From contig CAZMYR010000003.1 of NCBI GenBank assembly GCA_964570585.1, positions 23,030 through 87,029 on the forward strand: a DNA stretch of 64,000 nt, in the 5' to 3' direction. The notes under the pieces are model-generated. The model made no database searches, was not told the DNA's origin, and saw only the letters and a list, made by a program, of their open reading frames with translations. Below, piece after piece: positions 40,989 through 49,587 of this stretch. A program made the translations under genes and the position numbers. The stretch's first letter is position 1. The number at the start of each line of letters is the position of its first letter. The stretch is from G020354945 sp964570585. GTDB lineage: Bacteria; Omnitrophota; Gorgyraeia; JABMRG01; JAFGKX01.

Positions 40989-42719
40989 TTACCGTAGGAG
41001 CCCCCCGACAACCTTTGGTGTCGGGACTCCTACGTTAAGCCGTATGTCCTTAAGCTGCAACTGAATAGATTTTACCCCCTTGTATGTATTTAAACTGCAG
41101 GTATAAGCCAGATTGATATCTTCGTCTGTAATATTAGCGGGGACATTATCTGCCATTCTAAAACCTTTTGCTTCACAAACTTTATCTCCATCAGTAACCC
41201 ACATCTTTATAGAATCTCTACCTATTATCTGTGGTGGTCTTTTAATTTTAAGTTTTTTAGTTGCAAAGACAGGACGAGGGTTTGCTGAACCAAAGGGTGC
41301 AAGTTGACTCATCTCTTTAAAAAATCTATCTGATAATGACTTAAACCCAATCTCCATATCTATCTCTACTGTTGGTATAAGGTCTTCTGCTTTAAGACAA
41401 CTTTGAGCAATTTCGTTTATAAGCCTTCTAAAATCTTCCAAATGACTCTTATGCATTGTTAGGCCTGCTGCATAACGATGCCCGCCAAAATTCTCTAAAA
41501 GGTGGCTGCATTTATCAAGTGCTTCGACAAGATGAAAATTTTTTATCGACCTGCCTGAACCCTTTGCAATCTTACCTTTGGTTGTCATAATCAATGCCGG
41601 CCGATGATACCTATCAACAAGCCTTGATGCAACTATACCTATAACTCCCGAATGCCAGTCTTCATTCTGCAAAACGATAATTTTGTCCTGTTTAAAGTCT
41701 ATAGTCTGTTCTAACTTAGCGAGCGCCTGAGTTAAAGTCTGCTGCTCTAATTTCTGCCTGTTGCGGTTTTCTATATCCAGAGTCTCTGCCAATAAATCTG
41801 CTTCCTGAGAATTACCTGTAAGGAGCAGTTGCAAAGCTGTCTCTGCTGAACTTAATCTTCCTGCTGCATTTATGCGCGGCCCGAGAATATAGCCGACATA
41901 ATGGGAGCTCATTTCCTTGCCTTTTAATCTTGCTACTGATATAAGGGCCTGCAATCCTTTCTTTTTGCTATTGGTTACTTGCTCAAGGCCGAATTTTGTC
42001 AATATTCTATTTTCATCTGTAAGGGGCACCACATCCGAAATAGTGCCCAAGCATACTAAATCAAGATGTTCATAAATAGAATCTGAATCAACGCCGCAAA
42101 GAGCAGATGCCAATTTAAAAGCTACTCCGACTCCGGCTAAATCTTTATATGGGTACTTGCAGCCTTTTTGTAAGGGGTTTAATATGCTAAATGCATCTGG
42201 TAAATCGCCTGAAGGCTGATGATGGTCGGTTATAATAACATCTATTCCGGCGCTGTTAAGCTGTTTTGTTTGCTCTTTCGCCGTTATGCCACAATCTACG
42301 CTTATAAATAATTTTGTCTTTCTTATTATAGCAAGTTTAATAGCATTCTCACTTATTCCGAAACCTTCCATAATCCTATCGGGTATATAATGGTTAACCC
42401 TTGCCCCCATTTTTTTTAGCACAAGCTCAAGCAGCGCTGTTGCGCAAATTCCATCTACGTCATAATCGCCATGAATTAATATCTGTTCTTTTCTTTCTAT
42501 GGCTTTTTTTATACGGGATACAGATTTGCGCATCCCATTCATTAAAAAGGGGTCTTTTAAGTTAAACAGGCTGGGTCTTAAAAATTCATAAGCGCTGCCG
42601 GGAGTATCTATGCCTCTGTTTAACAAAATCTGAGCTGTGATTCCGGATACAGAAAGCTCATCGGATAGAATCTTCTGTCTTTCTAAATCTGTTTTCTTAA
42701 TAAGCCATTTCTTTATCAT
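40989..42719 (-). CDS. recJ: single-stranded-DNA-specific exonuclease RecJ
   Basis: 576 residues from ATG 42719, which overlaps the secDF stop; a 30-residue upstream extension lies inside secDF and is rejected. DHH motifs: HGDYDVDG, VDCGI, ITDHHQP; DHHA1 domain with GGHRYAAGL. The last about 15 residues (LNVGVPTPKVVGGLLR) are encoded by a palindrome that also gives the stop codon. Confidence 0.95.
   Translation of the reverse strand: MIKKWLIKKTDLERQKILSDELSVSGITAQILLNRGIDTPGSAYEFLRPSLFNLKDPFLMNGMRKSVSRIKKAIERKEQILIHGDYDVDGICATALLELVLKKMGARVNHYIPDRIMEGFGISENAIKLAIIRKTKLFISVDCGITAKEQTKQLNSAGIDVIITDHHQPSGDLPDAFSILNPLQKGCKYPYKDLAGVGVAFKLASALCGVDSDSIYEHLDLVCLGTISDVVPLTDENRILTKFGLEQVTNSKKKGLQALISVARLKGKEMSSHYVGYILGPRINAAGRLSSAETALQLLLTGNSQEADLLAETLDIENRNRQKLEQQTLTQALAKLEQTIDFKQDKIIVLQNEDWHSGVIGIVASRLVDRYHRPALIMTTKGKIAKGSGRSIKNFHLVEALDKCSHLLENFGGHRYAAGLTMHKSHLEDFRRLINEIAQSCLKAEDLIPTVEIDMEIGFKSLSDRFFKEMSQLAPFGSANPRPVFATKKLKIKRPPQIIGRDSIKMWVTDGDKVCEAKGFRMADNVPANITDEDINLAYTCSLNTYKGVKSIQLQLKDIRLNVGVPTPKVVGGLLR
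40993..41034. repeat. palindrome forming the recJ C-terminus
   Basis: CGTAGGAG...CCCGACA / TGTCGGG...CTCCTACG around ACCTTTGG. It covers the last 14 codons of recJ and ends next to the stop. Confidence 0.8.
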
Positions 42720-44926
42720 CTTCTCTTCTTCTTCTGCCAGGCGATTAAAAGCGGGCTGGCGATAAATATGGTTGAGTATATACCAGAGATAAAACCTACT
42801 ATAAGACAAAATGCAAAATTGTGTAATACCTCACCACCAAGAAAAAATAATGCAAATGCAGTAAATAGTGTAGTAAGGGTAGTAAGGACCGTCCTGCCTA
42901 AGGTCTGATTTACGCTCATATTTATTAATTCTATAAAGTTTATCTTGCGAAGCAAGCGCATATTTTCTCTTATCCTGTCATAGATAACCACTGTGTCATT
43001 TATAGAATAACCGGCAATGGTCAAAAGTGCCGCAACTATAGTTAAATCAAACTCCTTGCCTGTTATTGCCATTGCCCCTATCGTAACCAATACGTCATGA
43101 AATAAAGCTACTACTCCTGCCAATCCATATTCCCAGTGCTTAAATCTTATGCCAATGTAAATCAGAATGCCGGTCAGACCTAAAAGCAATGCCTTAATTG
43201 CATTCTTTCTTAAAAGCCTGCCTACTGATGGTCCAACCTTCTCCACCCTCATCATTTCAGCCTGGTTGTCTTTAAAATCTTGCTTGAAGGTCTTTTTTAT
43301 CTTATCATATGTATCGGTGTATGTCCTTATGAGCACATCGCGATTATCTGCAAATTGCTGTATAGAGGCGCTGGCAAGGTCTACCCTTGCCAAACTATCA
43401 CGAACCATAGCAATATCAACCGGTTTTTGAAACCTGAATTGCTGCAGGGTGCCACCGGTAAAATCCACGCCAAAGTTTTTCTCGCCTCTCATCGTAAAAA
43501 CAAAAATTCCTACAGCAATAACCACAGCCGATAAAATATAACAAATCCTTCTTTTTGCGACAAAATTTATACGAGTGCCGCTTATTAAACTGAGCATGCG
43601 GAGCCTGCCAAATTTAGGAGAGCGACTAAGTACATTAAATATAGTTCTGGTAACAACAAGGGCAGTAAATAAACTGGCCAGAATACCTATGGTAAGTGTC
43701 ATAGCAAATCCGCGAATAGGACCTGTCCCGAATTGAAGCAGCATAATAGCTGCTATGATTGTAGTTACATTTGAATCTAAAATTGCGCTGAAGGCCTTAG
43801 AATATCCGATTGAAATGGCGCTCCGGACAGTCTTTCCTGTCTTAAGCTCTTCTCGAATTCTCTCATATATTAAAACATTGGCATCTACTGCCATGCCAAT
43901 AGTAAGTATCAAACCTGCAATGCCCGGCAAAGTTAAAGTAAAGTGAAAATAGCCCATTACCCCGCCTATGATTATGATATTTAATAAAAGGGCGATGTTT
44001 GCTATTATCCCTGAAAGCATATAATATATGAGCATGAAGACTATGACTAAAATAAAACCTGTCAAAATAGCGCACAGGCCTGCATTTACCGAGTCCCGTC
44101 CTAATAACGGACCTACTGTCCTTTCTTCCTCTATATATACTGGCGCAGGAAGAGCACCGGCGCGCAATACAATTGCTAAATCGTTTGCCTCATCCGGACT
44201 AAACCTCCCTTCAATTATCGCTTCTCCGGAAGGTATCTCTTCCTTTATATTAGGGGCAGATTTTACAACGCCATCAAGCACTATAGCGAGTCGGCGTCCA
44301 ACATTGTCTCTGGTAACGCGGGCAAATTTTCTCGCGCCTTCTCTATTGAAAGATAGACCTACTACAGGTTGATTAAATTGGGACTGTTGAAACTTAACTG
44401 TAGCGTCTTTTAAATCAGCTCCGGCAACTTCGGCTTTTTCTTCAAGAAGGATTGGCTGGCCTTTTTCGTCTTCTTTCAATTCATAGCCTTCGGGAACATT
44501 GTTTTCCAGGGCGCTCTTTAATTTCTCAGGGTCTGCTGAAACCAGTTTAAACTCTAAAAGTGCAGTTTGGCCTACCAGCTCAATAGCCCTATCTCTATCC
44601 GTTACTCCTGGTAGCTGTACTACTATTTCATCCTTGCCCTGTCTTTGTATAGCAACCTCTTTAACCCCAAATTGGTCTATACGATTCCTTATTATCTCTA
44701 ATGCTACATCCGGCGCATCCTTTGCCTCTTTCTCAGATAACTTTGCTGTATCAACCTTAAGCACAAGGTACATTCCACCCTGGAGGTCAAGCCCTAAATT
44801 TATCCTTCCTTCCCGAATTACTTTACCTGCTTTATCTTTTATGGTAAACGGGGGAAATAAACTCCACAGGGATAAAATAATAACAACTAATATAAGCAAA
44901 ACCTTCCATTTAAGGTTCTTCTGCAT
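42716..44926 (-). CDS. secDF: protein translocase subunits SecD-SecF, fused
   Basis: 736 residues. SecD half: first membrane helix, the periplasmic P1 domain (LGLDLQGGMYLVLKV, PSGEAIIEGRF), five helices. SecF half starts near 465 with NFGVDFTGGTLQQFRF and has its own helix set ending GGEVLHNFAFCLIVGFISGIYSTIF. Uses proton motive force to pull preproteins. Follows yajC. GGGAG precedes the ATG. Confidence 0.96.
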   Translation of the reverse strand: MQKNLKWKVLLILVVIILSLWSLFPPFTIKDKAGKVIREGRINLGLDLQGGMYLVLKVDTAKLSEKEAKDAPDVALEIIRNRIDQFGVKEVAIQRQGKDEIVVQLPGVTDRDRAIELVGQTALLEFKLVSADPEKLKSALENNVPEGYELKEDEKGQPILLEEKAEVAGADLKDATVKFQQSQFNQPVVGLSFNREGARKFARVTRDNVGRRLAIVLDGVVKSAPNIKEEIPSGEAIIEGRFSPDEANDLAIVLRAGALPAPVYIEEERTVGPLLGRDSVNAGLCAILTGFILVIVFMLIYYMLSGIIANIALLLNIIIIGGVMGYFHFTLTLPGIAGLILTIGMAVDANVLIYERIREELKTGKTVRSAISIGYSKAFSAILDSNVTTIIAAIMLLQFGTGPIRGFAMTLTIGILASLFTALVVTRTIFNVLSRSPKFGRLRMLSLISGTRINFVAKRRICYILSAVVIAVGIFVFTMRGEKNFGVDFTGGTLQQFRFQKPVDIAMVRDSLARVDLASASIQQFADNRDVLIRTYTDTYDKIKKTFKQDFKDNQAEMMRVEKVGPSVGRLLRKNAIKALLLGLTGILIYIGIRFKHWEYGLAGVVALFHDVLVTIGAMAITGKEFDLTIVAALLTIAGYSINDTVVIYDRIRENMRLLRKINFIELINMSVNQTLGRTVLTTLTTLFTAFALFFLGGEVLHNFAFCLIVGFISGIYSTIFIASPLLIAWQKKKRR

Positions 44927-44950
44927 CTATTTACTCTCCCAGAGGTAATT

Positions 44951-44989
44951 GGGACGTCCTGCAGGGGGGGCACCCTGCAGGACGTCCCC
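44951..44989. repeat. GACGTCCTGCAGGG palindrome, copy 1 (yajC-secDF)
   Basis: GGGACGTCCTGCAGGG / CCCTGCAGGACGTCCC arms around a short GGGGCA loop. A near-identical copy is at 51697-51736. Confidence 0.85.
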
Positions 44990-45009
44990 AACCAGAAAGA
45001 AAAATCTGG

Positions 45010-45345
45010 TTACTGGCTACTGGTTTCTGGTTTCTTCTTCAATCCTGCTACCGCAGATTTCGATATTTCCAGCTTTACATTTTCGTTTACTCTAACTGTG
45101 AAAGTATTCTCTTTTACATTCACAATAGTGCCGTGTATTCCTCCTGTGGTAATTATTTCTTCATTCTTTTTAAGTTCGCCGAGCATCTTTTGATGGTCTT
45201 TCTGCTTCTTTTGCTGCGGCCTTATAAGCAAAAAATAAAATATGGCAAAGATTAGTATAATAGGCATAAAACTAACCAGAGGACTTGGCGCCTGTTGTCC
45301 CTGCGTCTGCGATGGCTGACCCATTGCATAGGCATTTGTTAGCAT
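45010..45345 (-). CDS. yajC: preprotein translocase accessory protein YajC
   Basis: 111 residues; one membrane helix (VSFMPIILIFAIFYFLLIRPQQKKQKDHQKML) then a soluble domain with GGIHGTIVNVKENTFTVRV. Partner of SecDF. AAGGAG precedes the ATG by 7 nt. The yajC-secD-secF and tgt-yajC-secD linkages are common. Confidence 0.95.
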   Translation of the reverse strand: MLTNAYAMGQPSQTQGQQAPSPLVSFMPIILIFAIFYFLLIRPQQKKQKDHQKMLGELKKNEEIITTGGIHGTIVNVKENTFTVRVNENVKLEISKSAVAGLKKKPETSSQ

Positions 45346-45368
45346 AAAAAACTCCTTCCGTTATTGGG

Positions 45369-46490
45369 TTATAGCGTTATTGCGTTATAGCGTTTGAGAA
45401 ACTCTTTCTTAAATTCCAAAAACTTTCCTTTAGAAATTGCTTTCCGTATATTTTCCATTAGTTTAGCATAGAAGTGGATATTATGCAACGATAATAGCCT
45501 GAGAGGCAATATCTCGTCTATACTAAAAAGATGCCTTATGTAGGCTCGGGTATAATTCTTGCAGCAGAAACAATTGCATTCTGGATCTACAGGTTTAAAA
45601 TCTTTCGAATAATCAGCATTTCTTATTACTAACCTGCCTTCACCGGTAAAAGCCGTGCCGTTTCTACCGTTTCTTGTAGGAACAACGCAATCGAATATAT
45701 CTATGCCATTCTCAACTGCCCCGAATATATCTTCAGGCATTCCCACCCCCATAAGATAGCGGACTTTATCTTCAGGAAGAAGTGGGATAGTAACATCGAG
45801 TATCTCGTACATTAAATCCCTGGGCTCTCCTACGCTCAATCCCCCGATTGCATAGCCATCAAAACCTATATCTATCAATTGCTCGACTGCTTTCCTTCTC
45901 AGGTCAGAATATGTGCCGCCTTGAACTATGCCAAAGATTTGCTGTTCATTTTTCGCTCTTCGCTGATCGTTAAAATTCTTGCTCCTGCGAGCCCAATCAG
46001 TAGTGAGTTTGAGAGATTGCTCGACGTAATCTCTCGAGGCTGGATAGTGAACACACTCATCTAAAACCATAATAATGTCACTTCCCAAGATCTGCTGAAA
46101 TTCTATAATAGATTCCGGAGTAAAAAAATGCATGGAGCCGTCTATATGGGATTGAAACTCAACCCCGTTTGCCTTTATCTTTCTTAACGGAGCAAGAGAA
46201 AATACCTGATACCCACCGCTGTCGGTTATAATCGGGTCCGGCCAGTTCATGAATTTATGCAAACCGCCTGCCTTTTTCATTACCTCTTTCCCCGGCCTTA
46301 AGCAAAGATGATAGGCATTGGAAAGGATAAATTGCACGCCAGCATCTTTTACTTCAGATGTTGCAAGTGTTTTTATCGCTCCTCCAGTACCAACAGGGCC
46401 AAAATTGGGTGTGTCAACTTCGCCATGCGCAGTTTTTATCCTGCCAACCCGTGCGCGTGTATCTTTATCTTTCTTTATTAGAGTAAACAT
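45369..46490 (-). CDS. tgt: queuine/preQ1 tRNA-guanine transglycosylase
   Basis: 373 residues from ATG 46490; the frame continues 39 codons upstream through a repeat (Ser/Lys/Leu/Glu words) and that extension is rejected. Exchanges G34 for preQ1 in GUN-anticodon tRNAs. TDSGGYQVFSL, the DECVHYPA nucleophile region and zinc set CNCFCC...H are visible. No SD is seen. With queA and queH it makes a queuosine set. Confidence 0.95.
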   Translation of the reverse strand: MFTLIKKDKDTRARVGRIKTAHGEVDTPNFGPVGTGGAIKTLATSEVKDAGVQFILSNAYHLCLRPGKEVMKKAGGLHKFMNWPDPIITDSGGYQVFSLAPLRKIKANGVEFQSHIDGSMHFFTPESIIEFQQILGSDIIMVLDECVHYPASRDYVEQSLKLTTDWARRSKNFNDQRRAKNEQQIFGIVQGGTYSDLRRKAVEQLIDIGFDGYAIGGLSVGEPRDLMYEILDVTIPLLPEDKVRYLMGVGMPEDIFGAVENGIDIFDCVVPTRNGRNGTAFTGEGRLVIRNADYSKDFKPVDPECNCFCCKNYTRAYIRHLFSIDEILPLRLLSLHNIHFYAKLMENIRKAISKGKFLEFKKEFLKRYNAITL

Positions 46491-46493
46491 CGT

Positions 46494-46588
46494 CAGTTCT
46501 AAAGGTTCTAAAAGTTCTAAAGGTTCTAAAGGTTCTAAAAGTTCTAAAAGTTCGGAACTTTTTGAACTTTTTGAACTTTTTGAACTTT
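46494..46588. repeat. tandem-word hairpin between queA and tgt
   Basis: Left half GTTCTAAAA/GGTTCTAAA words, right half GAACTTTTT words, fully complementary in register. An almost identical spacer is at 60112-60205. Confidence 0.8.
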
Positions 46589-47623
46589 TTAAACTATCAG
46601 CATGCAATCTCCATAACTGTAAAACCTATATCTTCGGTTTATCGCTTCTTGATATGCCTTCATTACATTGTCGTGTCCGCCAAAAGCGCATGCTAACATA
46701 AGCAATGTCGTTCGCGGTAAATGAAAATTTGTCAGAAGCATATCTATCACTTTGAAGCGATAATCAGGGTAGATGAATAGATCGGTGGCCCCATTGGCAA
46801 GTTGTAAGTTGTAAGTCGCAAGTTGTAAGTTGGCAGCGGATTCAAGAGTGCGGCAGACTGTGGTGCCAACTGCAAGGACCCTGCCATTGTCCTTTCTGGT
46901 TTTATTTATTATATCTGCAGATTGCTCTGGAATTTTAAAATATTCCGAATCCATTTTATATTTCTTTATATCGCTAACATTTACCGGCTTAAAAGTACCG
47001 TACCCCACATGCAAGGTCACATAGGCAACCTTTATGCCTTTCTGTCTAATCTTATCCATAATTGATGTTGTAAAATGCAAGCCAGCTGTTGGTGCTGCAA
47101 CTGCCCCTAATCTTTTAGCATAAATGGTCTGATATCTTATTTCATCTTCCGGTCGAGGTTTCCTTTTTATGTATGGAGGCAGTGGCAGGAGACCTATTTT
47201 ATTAAAAACCGAATATAAATTATTATTGCTAAATTTAACAAAATGCATCTCGTCTTTCCTATCCACTACCGAAGCTGTAAGTCTACCATTGCCAAATTCA
47301 AGTTCTGTTCCAATTGCAAGCTTTCTTGCTGGCTTTGCCAAACACTCAAAGACACCGCTCTTTCCTTCTCTCAATAACAATAATTCTATCTTGCCGGTAT
47401 AGCCGGTTCTTTTACCTATTAATCTTGCCTTAAATACTTTGGTATCATTAAATACCACTGCGTCAGGTTTACTTAGATAATCCGCTAAATCATAAAAATG
47501 GCAATGCTCAATCTTGCCATTTTCTCTATCTAAAACCAGCATCCTGGATTTATCCCTCTGCCTTGAGGGGTATTGTGCGATTAGCTCTTTCGGCAATGTA
47601 TAATCAAAATCCGACAGCTTCAT
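46589..47623 (-). CDS. queA: tRNA preQ1(34) S-adenosylmethionine ribosyltransferase-isomerase
   Basis: 344 residues: MKLSDFDYTLPKELIAQYPSRQRDKSRML start, GAVAAPTAGLHFT, and TDLFIYPDYRFKVIDMLLTNFHLP. Converts preQ1-tRNA to epoxyqueuosine-tRNA. Between SAAN and GATDLF about 12 residues (NLQLATYNLQLA) are encoded by AAGTTGTAAGTTG tandem words like those in intergenic spacers, an apparent in-frame repeat expansion. Start overlaps the spoIID-like stop. Confidence 0.95.
   Translation of the reverse strand: MKLSDFDYTLPKELIAQYPSRQRDKSRMLVLDRENGKIEHCHFYDLADYLSKPDAVVFNDTKVFKARLIGKRTGYTGKIELLLLREGKSGVFECLAKPARKLAIGTELEFGNGRLTASVVDRKDEMHFVKFSNNNLYSVFNKIGLLPLPPYIKRKPRPEDEIRYQTIYAKRLGAVAAPTAGLHFTTSIMDKIRQKGIKVAYVTLHVGYGTFKPVNVSDIKKYKMDSEYFKIPEQSADIINKTRKDNGRVLAVGTTVCRTLESAANLQLATYNLQLANGATDLFIYPDYRFKVIDMLLTNFHLPRTTLLMLACAFGGHDNVMKAYQEAINRRYRFYSYGDCMLIV
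46795..46837. repeat. tandem AAGTTGTAAGT words inside queA
   Basis: Imperfect repeats of GCAAGTTGTAAGTTGTAAGT-type words, the same vocabulary as spacers at 4525 and 32686, here translated. Confidence 0.7.
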
Positions 47624-48783
47624 TCCGTCAACTTAACAACTTCTGCGCCCGGGTAATAGTGCCTGAGTATCTGATAACAATTATAGCCTTTTTTTGCCAT
47701 GGAAAAGGCTCCCCACTGGCACATTCCCACACCATGACCCCAACCATATCCTTTAAAATGGGCTTGATTATCTTCAATTGACATACTGAAATTTGTGCTA
47801 TTTAAGACTTTTGTGCCTAATATATTGCGAAACTCTTTTGCGGCCATTTTTATGGTATTGTCTGCTTTAATCCTTAAGCTCCTTACTCTGCCCGATCTAT
47901 CTCTGGATAGAATCTTTATAGATTTTATTTTACCTGTCGGTTCTTTAGCCCTGCTTATTTTATCTTCAATCTCATCTAAAGAAATTGTCTTCGCCCATAT
48001 AAAATACGGAGAATTTTCGCAAAAAGGGCAGTTTACGCCTCTGAGCGGTTTTACCCCTGATGAAATCTTCCATAACCTCGATGCTTTTTCAGTTCTGCCT
48101 CCGCATGTAGCGTGGAAAAAGGCCGGCAAAACCCTACCTCTATACATTAGAATCTGGCCTGCAGTTTCATCAACTGCTTTGCTGGTTCTAAATTTCTCTC
48201 CAAATACGCCTCTGTATACCTGTGAACTTACATCTGCACGAAGATAGTATTCTTTATCAGACCTTTGCTGGGCTTGATAAATAGCAAATGTCCTTGAAGC
48301 TATGGCCTGGGCCTTTATAGCCTCCAGGGGCCATCGGTGAGATATTTCATAGTAAAGAACACCTTTAATATAATTTTCTATATTTAATACATTTATAACT
48401 GAAAGCAAGCCTTGTTTTGTCTTTATTAATTGTAACCTGCCTCTATACAAACACTTCCCTACATATATAGATGGGTCTTTGGCAGGTATAATCTCTATCC
48501 CATATATCTTAAAATAATCCTCTTTGAATGTCCTAAAATGTATTCCATGCTCAAAAGCCCTGACTTTCGCCTGCCACAGAACCTCACCTTCTTTAAGGAC
48601 TTCCCCGGTCTCGATTGTAGTTATTTTATACGGCCCTTTTACTGCTAATTCTATCTCTTCTACGTCTTCATCTATTGCTACCCTTATCTTATCAGGCACT
48701 GCTACTGATAAACTGTCTACCTCTTCTGACAAGCAGAATAATATGGCAAAAATAAAAAGAACGAATATGAAGGATTTTCTCAT
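47620..48783 (-). CDS. SpoIID/LytB-domain secreted protein
   Basis: 387 residues. N-terminal signal peptide (KSFIFVLFIFAILFCLSEEV). Central SpoIID/LytB domain with NIENYIKGVLYYEISHRWPLEAIKAQAIASRTFA, HATCGGRTEKASRLW, and C-terminal GYGWGHGVGMCQWGAFSMAKKGYNCYQILRHYYPGAEV. SpoIID proteins are peptidoglycan lytic transglycosylases; non-sporulating relatives act in wall remodelling. The catalytic Glu is probably in YYEISHRWPLEA. Overlaps the DUF2905 gene by 4 bp. Confidence 0.88.
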   Translation of the reverse strand: MRKSFIFVLFIFAILFCLSEEVDSLSVAVPDKIRVAIDEDVEEIELAVKGPYKITTIETGEVLKEGEVLWQAKVRAFEHGIHFRTFKEDYFKIYGIEIIPAKDPSIYVGKCLYRGRLQLIKTKQGLLSVINVLNIENYIKGVLYYEISHRWPLEAIKAQAIASRTFAIYQAQQRSDKEYYLRADVSSQVYRGVFGEKFRTSKAVDETAGQILMYRGRVLPAFFHATCGGRTEKASRLWKISSGVKPLRGVNCPFCENSPYFIWAKTISLDEIEDKISRAKEPTGKIKSIKILSRDRSGRVRSLRIKADNTIKMAAKEFRNILGTKVLNSTNFSMSIEDNQAHFKGYGWGHGVGMCQWGAFSMAKKGYNCYQILRHYYPGAEVVKLTE

Positions 48784-48992
48784 TTTCGGGTTAGTAGATA
48801 TAATACAATTGTTATTGCTGCACTAATTAAAAGGCAGGTAGCTAAGGGGAGGTAAAAATGGAAATTATCCTTTTTTATATAGATATCGCCAGGCAGTTTA
48901 CCCAAAAATGGAATCTTATCGAAAAACTGCAAAAATATTCCCAGCATTACTAACAATATCCCGAATATAATAAGGGTTTTGCCAATCTTAAT
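48780..48992 (-). CDS. DUF2905-like small membrane protein, probable ATT start
   Basis: 70 residues: KIGKTLIIFGILLVMLGIF membrane helix, FLGKLPGDIYIKKDNFHFYLPLATC (typical DUF2905 G-x-LPGDI and N-F-x-FYxP), then a second helix. Function unknown. There is no ATG, GTG or TTG at the family start; ATT at 48992 overlaps the queH stop (ATTAA) and an in-frame TAA lies seven codons upstream. The next possible start (TTG) would lose most of helix 1. Stop overlaps the next ATG. Confidence 0.8.
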   Translation of the reverse strand: MKIGKTLIIFGILLVMLGIFLQFFDKIPFLGKLPGDIYIKKDNFHFYLPLATCLLISAAITIVLYLLTRK

Positions 48993-49533
48993 TTTGAATT
49001 TTTAATTTTTTATACCGTTCCCGCTCACTATATATACATCCGCAATACTTCTGATGATAGAGCCCCATCTGTCTTGATAAATTATGCGACTCTCTAAAAC
49101 CTGTTCTGAAGTCTTCATAATAAAAATTTATTCCATAATTTTTTTCTAAAGAGGTGGCTATATCCTTTATCTTGTCTTGATCCTGATATGGGCTTATCAA
49201 CAAAGTTGTAGTAAATGCGTCAAAATTTTCTCTTTTGGCAAACTCTGCGGTTATTTTTAGCCTTAATTGCCAGCATAAGCTGCATCTATCATCCTGTTCA
49301 TGGAGTGTTATCTTTCTAAAAAAATCCTCAAATTTATATTCTCTATGGAAAAAAACGGGCAAATTTAACTTCTCCGATACACAAACTACCGATTCCCTCC
49401 TTTTATCATACTCTGAAACAGGATGTATATTGGGATTATAAAAAAAGCCGAAAACTTTATGGTCTTTTTCACGAAGGGTGTTTATGCAATAAATCGCGCA
49501 AGGCCCGCAACATATATGCAGTAGGATTCGCAT
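48988..49533 (-). CDS. queH: epoxyqueuosine reductase QueH
   Basis: 181 residues: HICCGPCAIYC near the N-terminus, DDRCSLCWQLRL, and YCGCIYSERERYKK near the C-terminus hold the Fe-S and metal cysteines of QueH (DUF208). Last step of queuosine synthesis, replacing QueG. Works with queA and tgt downstream. A CGTTTAGC-word spacer separates it from ruvB. Confidence 0.93.
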   Translation of the reverse strand: MRILLHICCGPCAIYCINTLREKDHKVFGFFYNPNIHPVSEYDKRRESVVCVSEKLNLPVFFHREYKFEDFFRKITLHEQDDRCSLCWQLRLKITAEFAKRENFDAFTTTLLISPYQDQDKIKDIATSLEKNYGINFYYEDFRTGFRESHNLSRQMGLYHQKYCGCIYSERERYKKLKIQN

Positions 49534-49587
49534 CGTTTAGCGTTTAGCGGATAGCGTTTAGCCGATGGGAAAACTATTCGCTATACG

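Noticed and set aside
46491..46607. 39-residue Ser/Lys/Leu/Glu N-terminal extension of Tgt
   Set aside because: It is translated tandem words; the known Tgt N-terminus starts at 46490.
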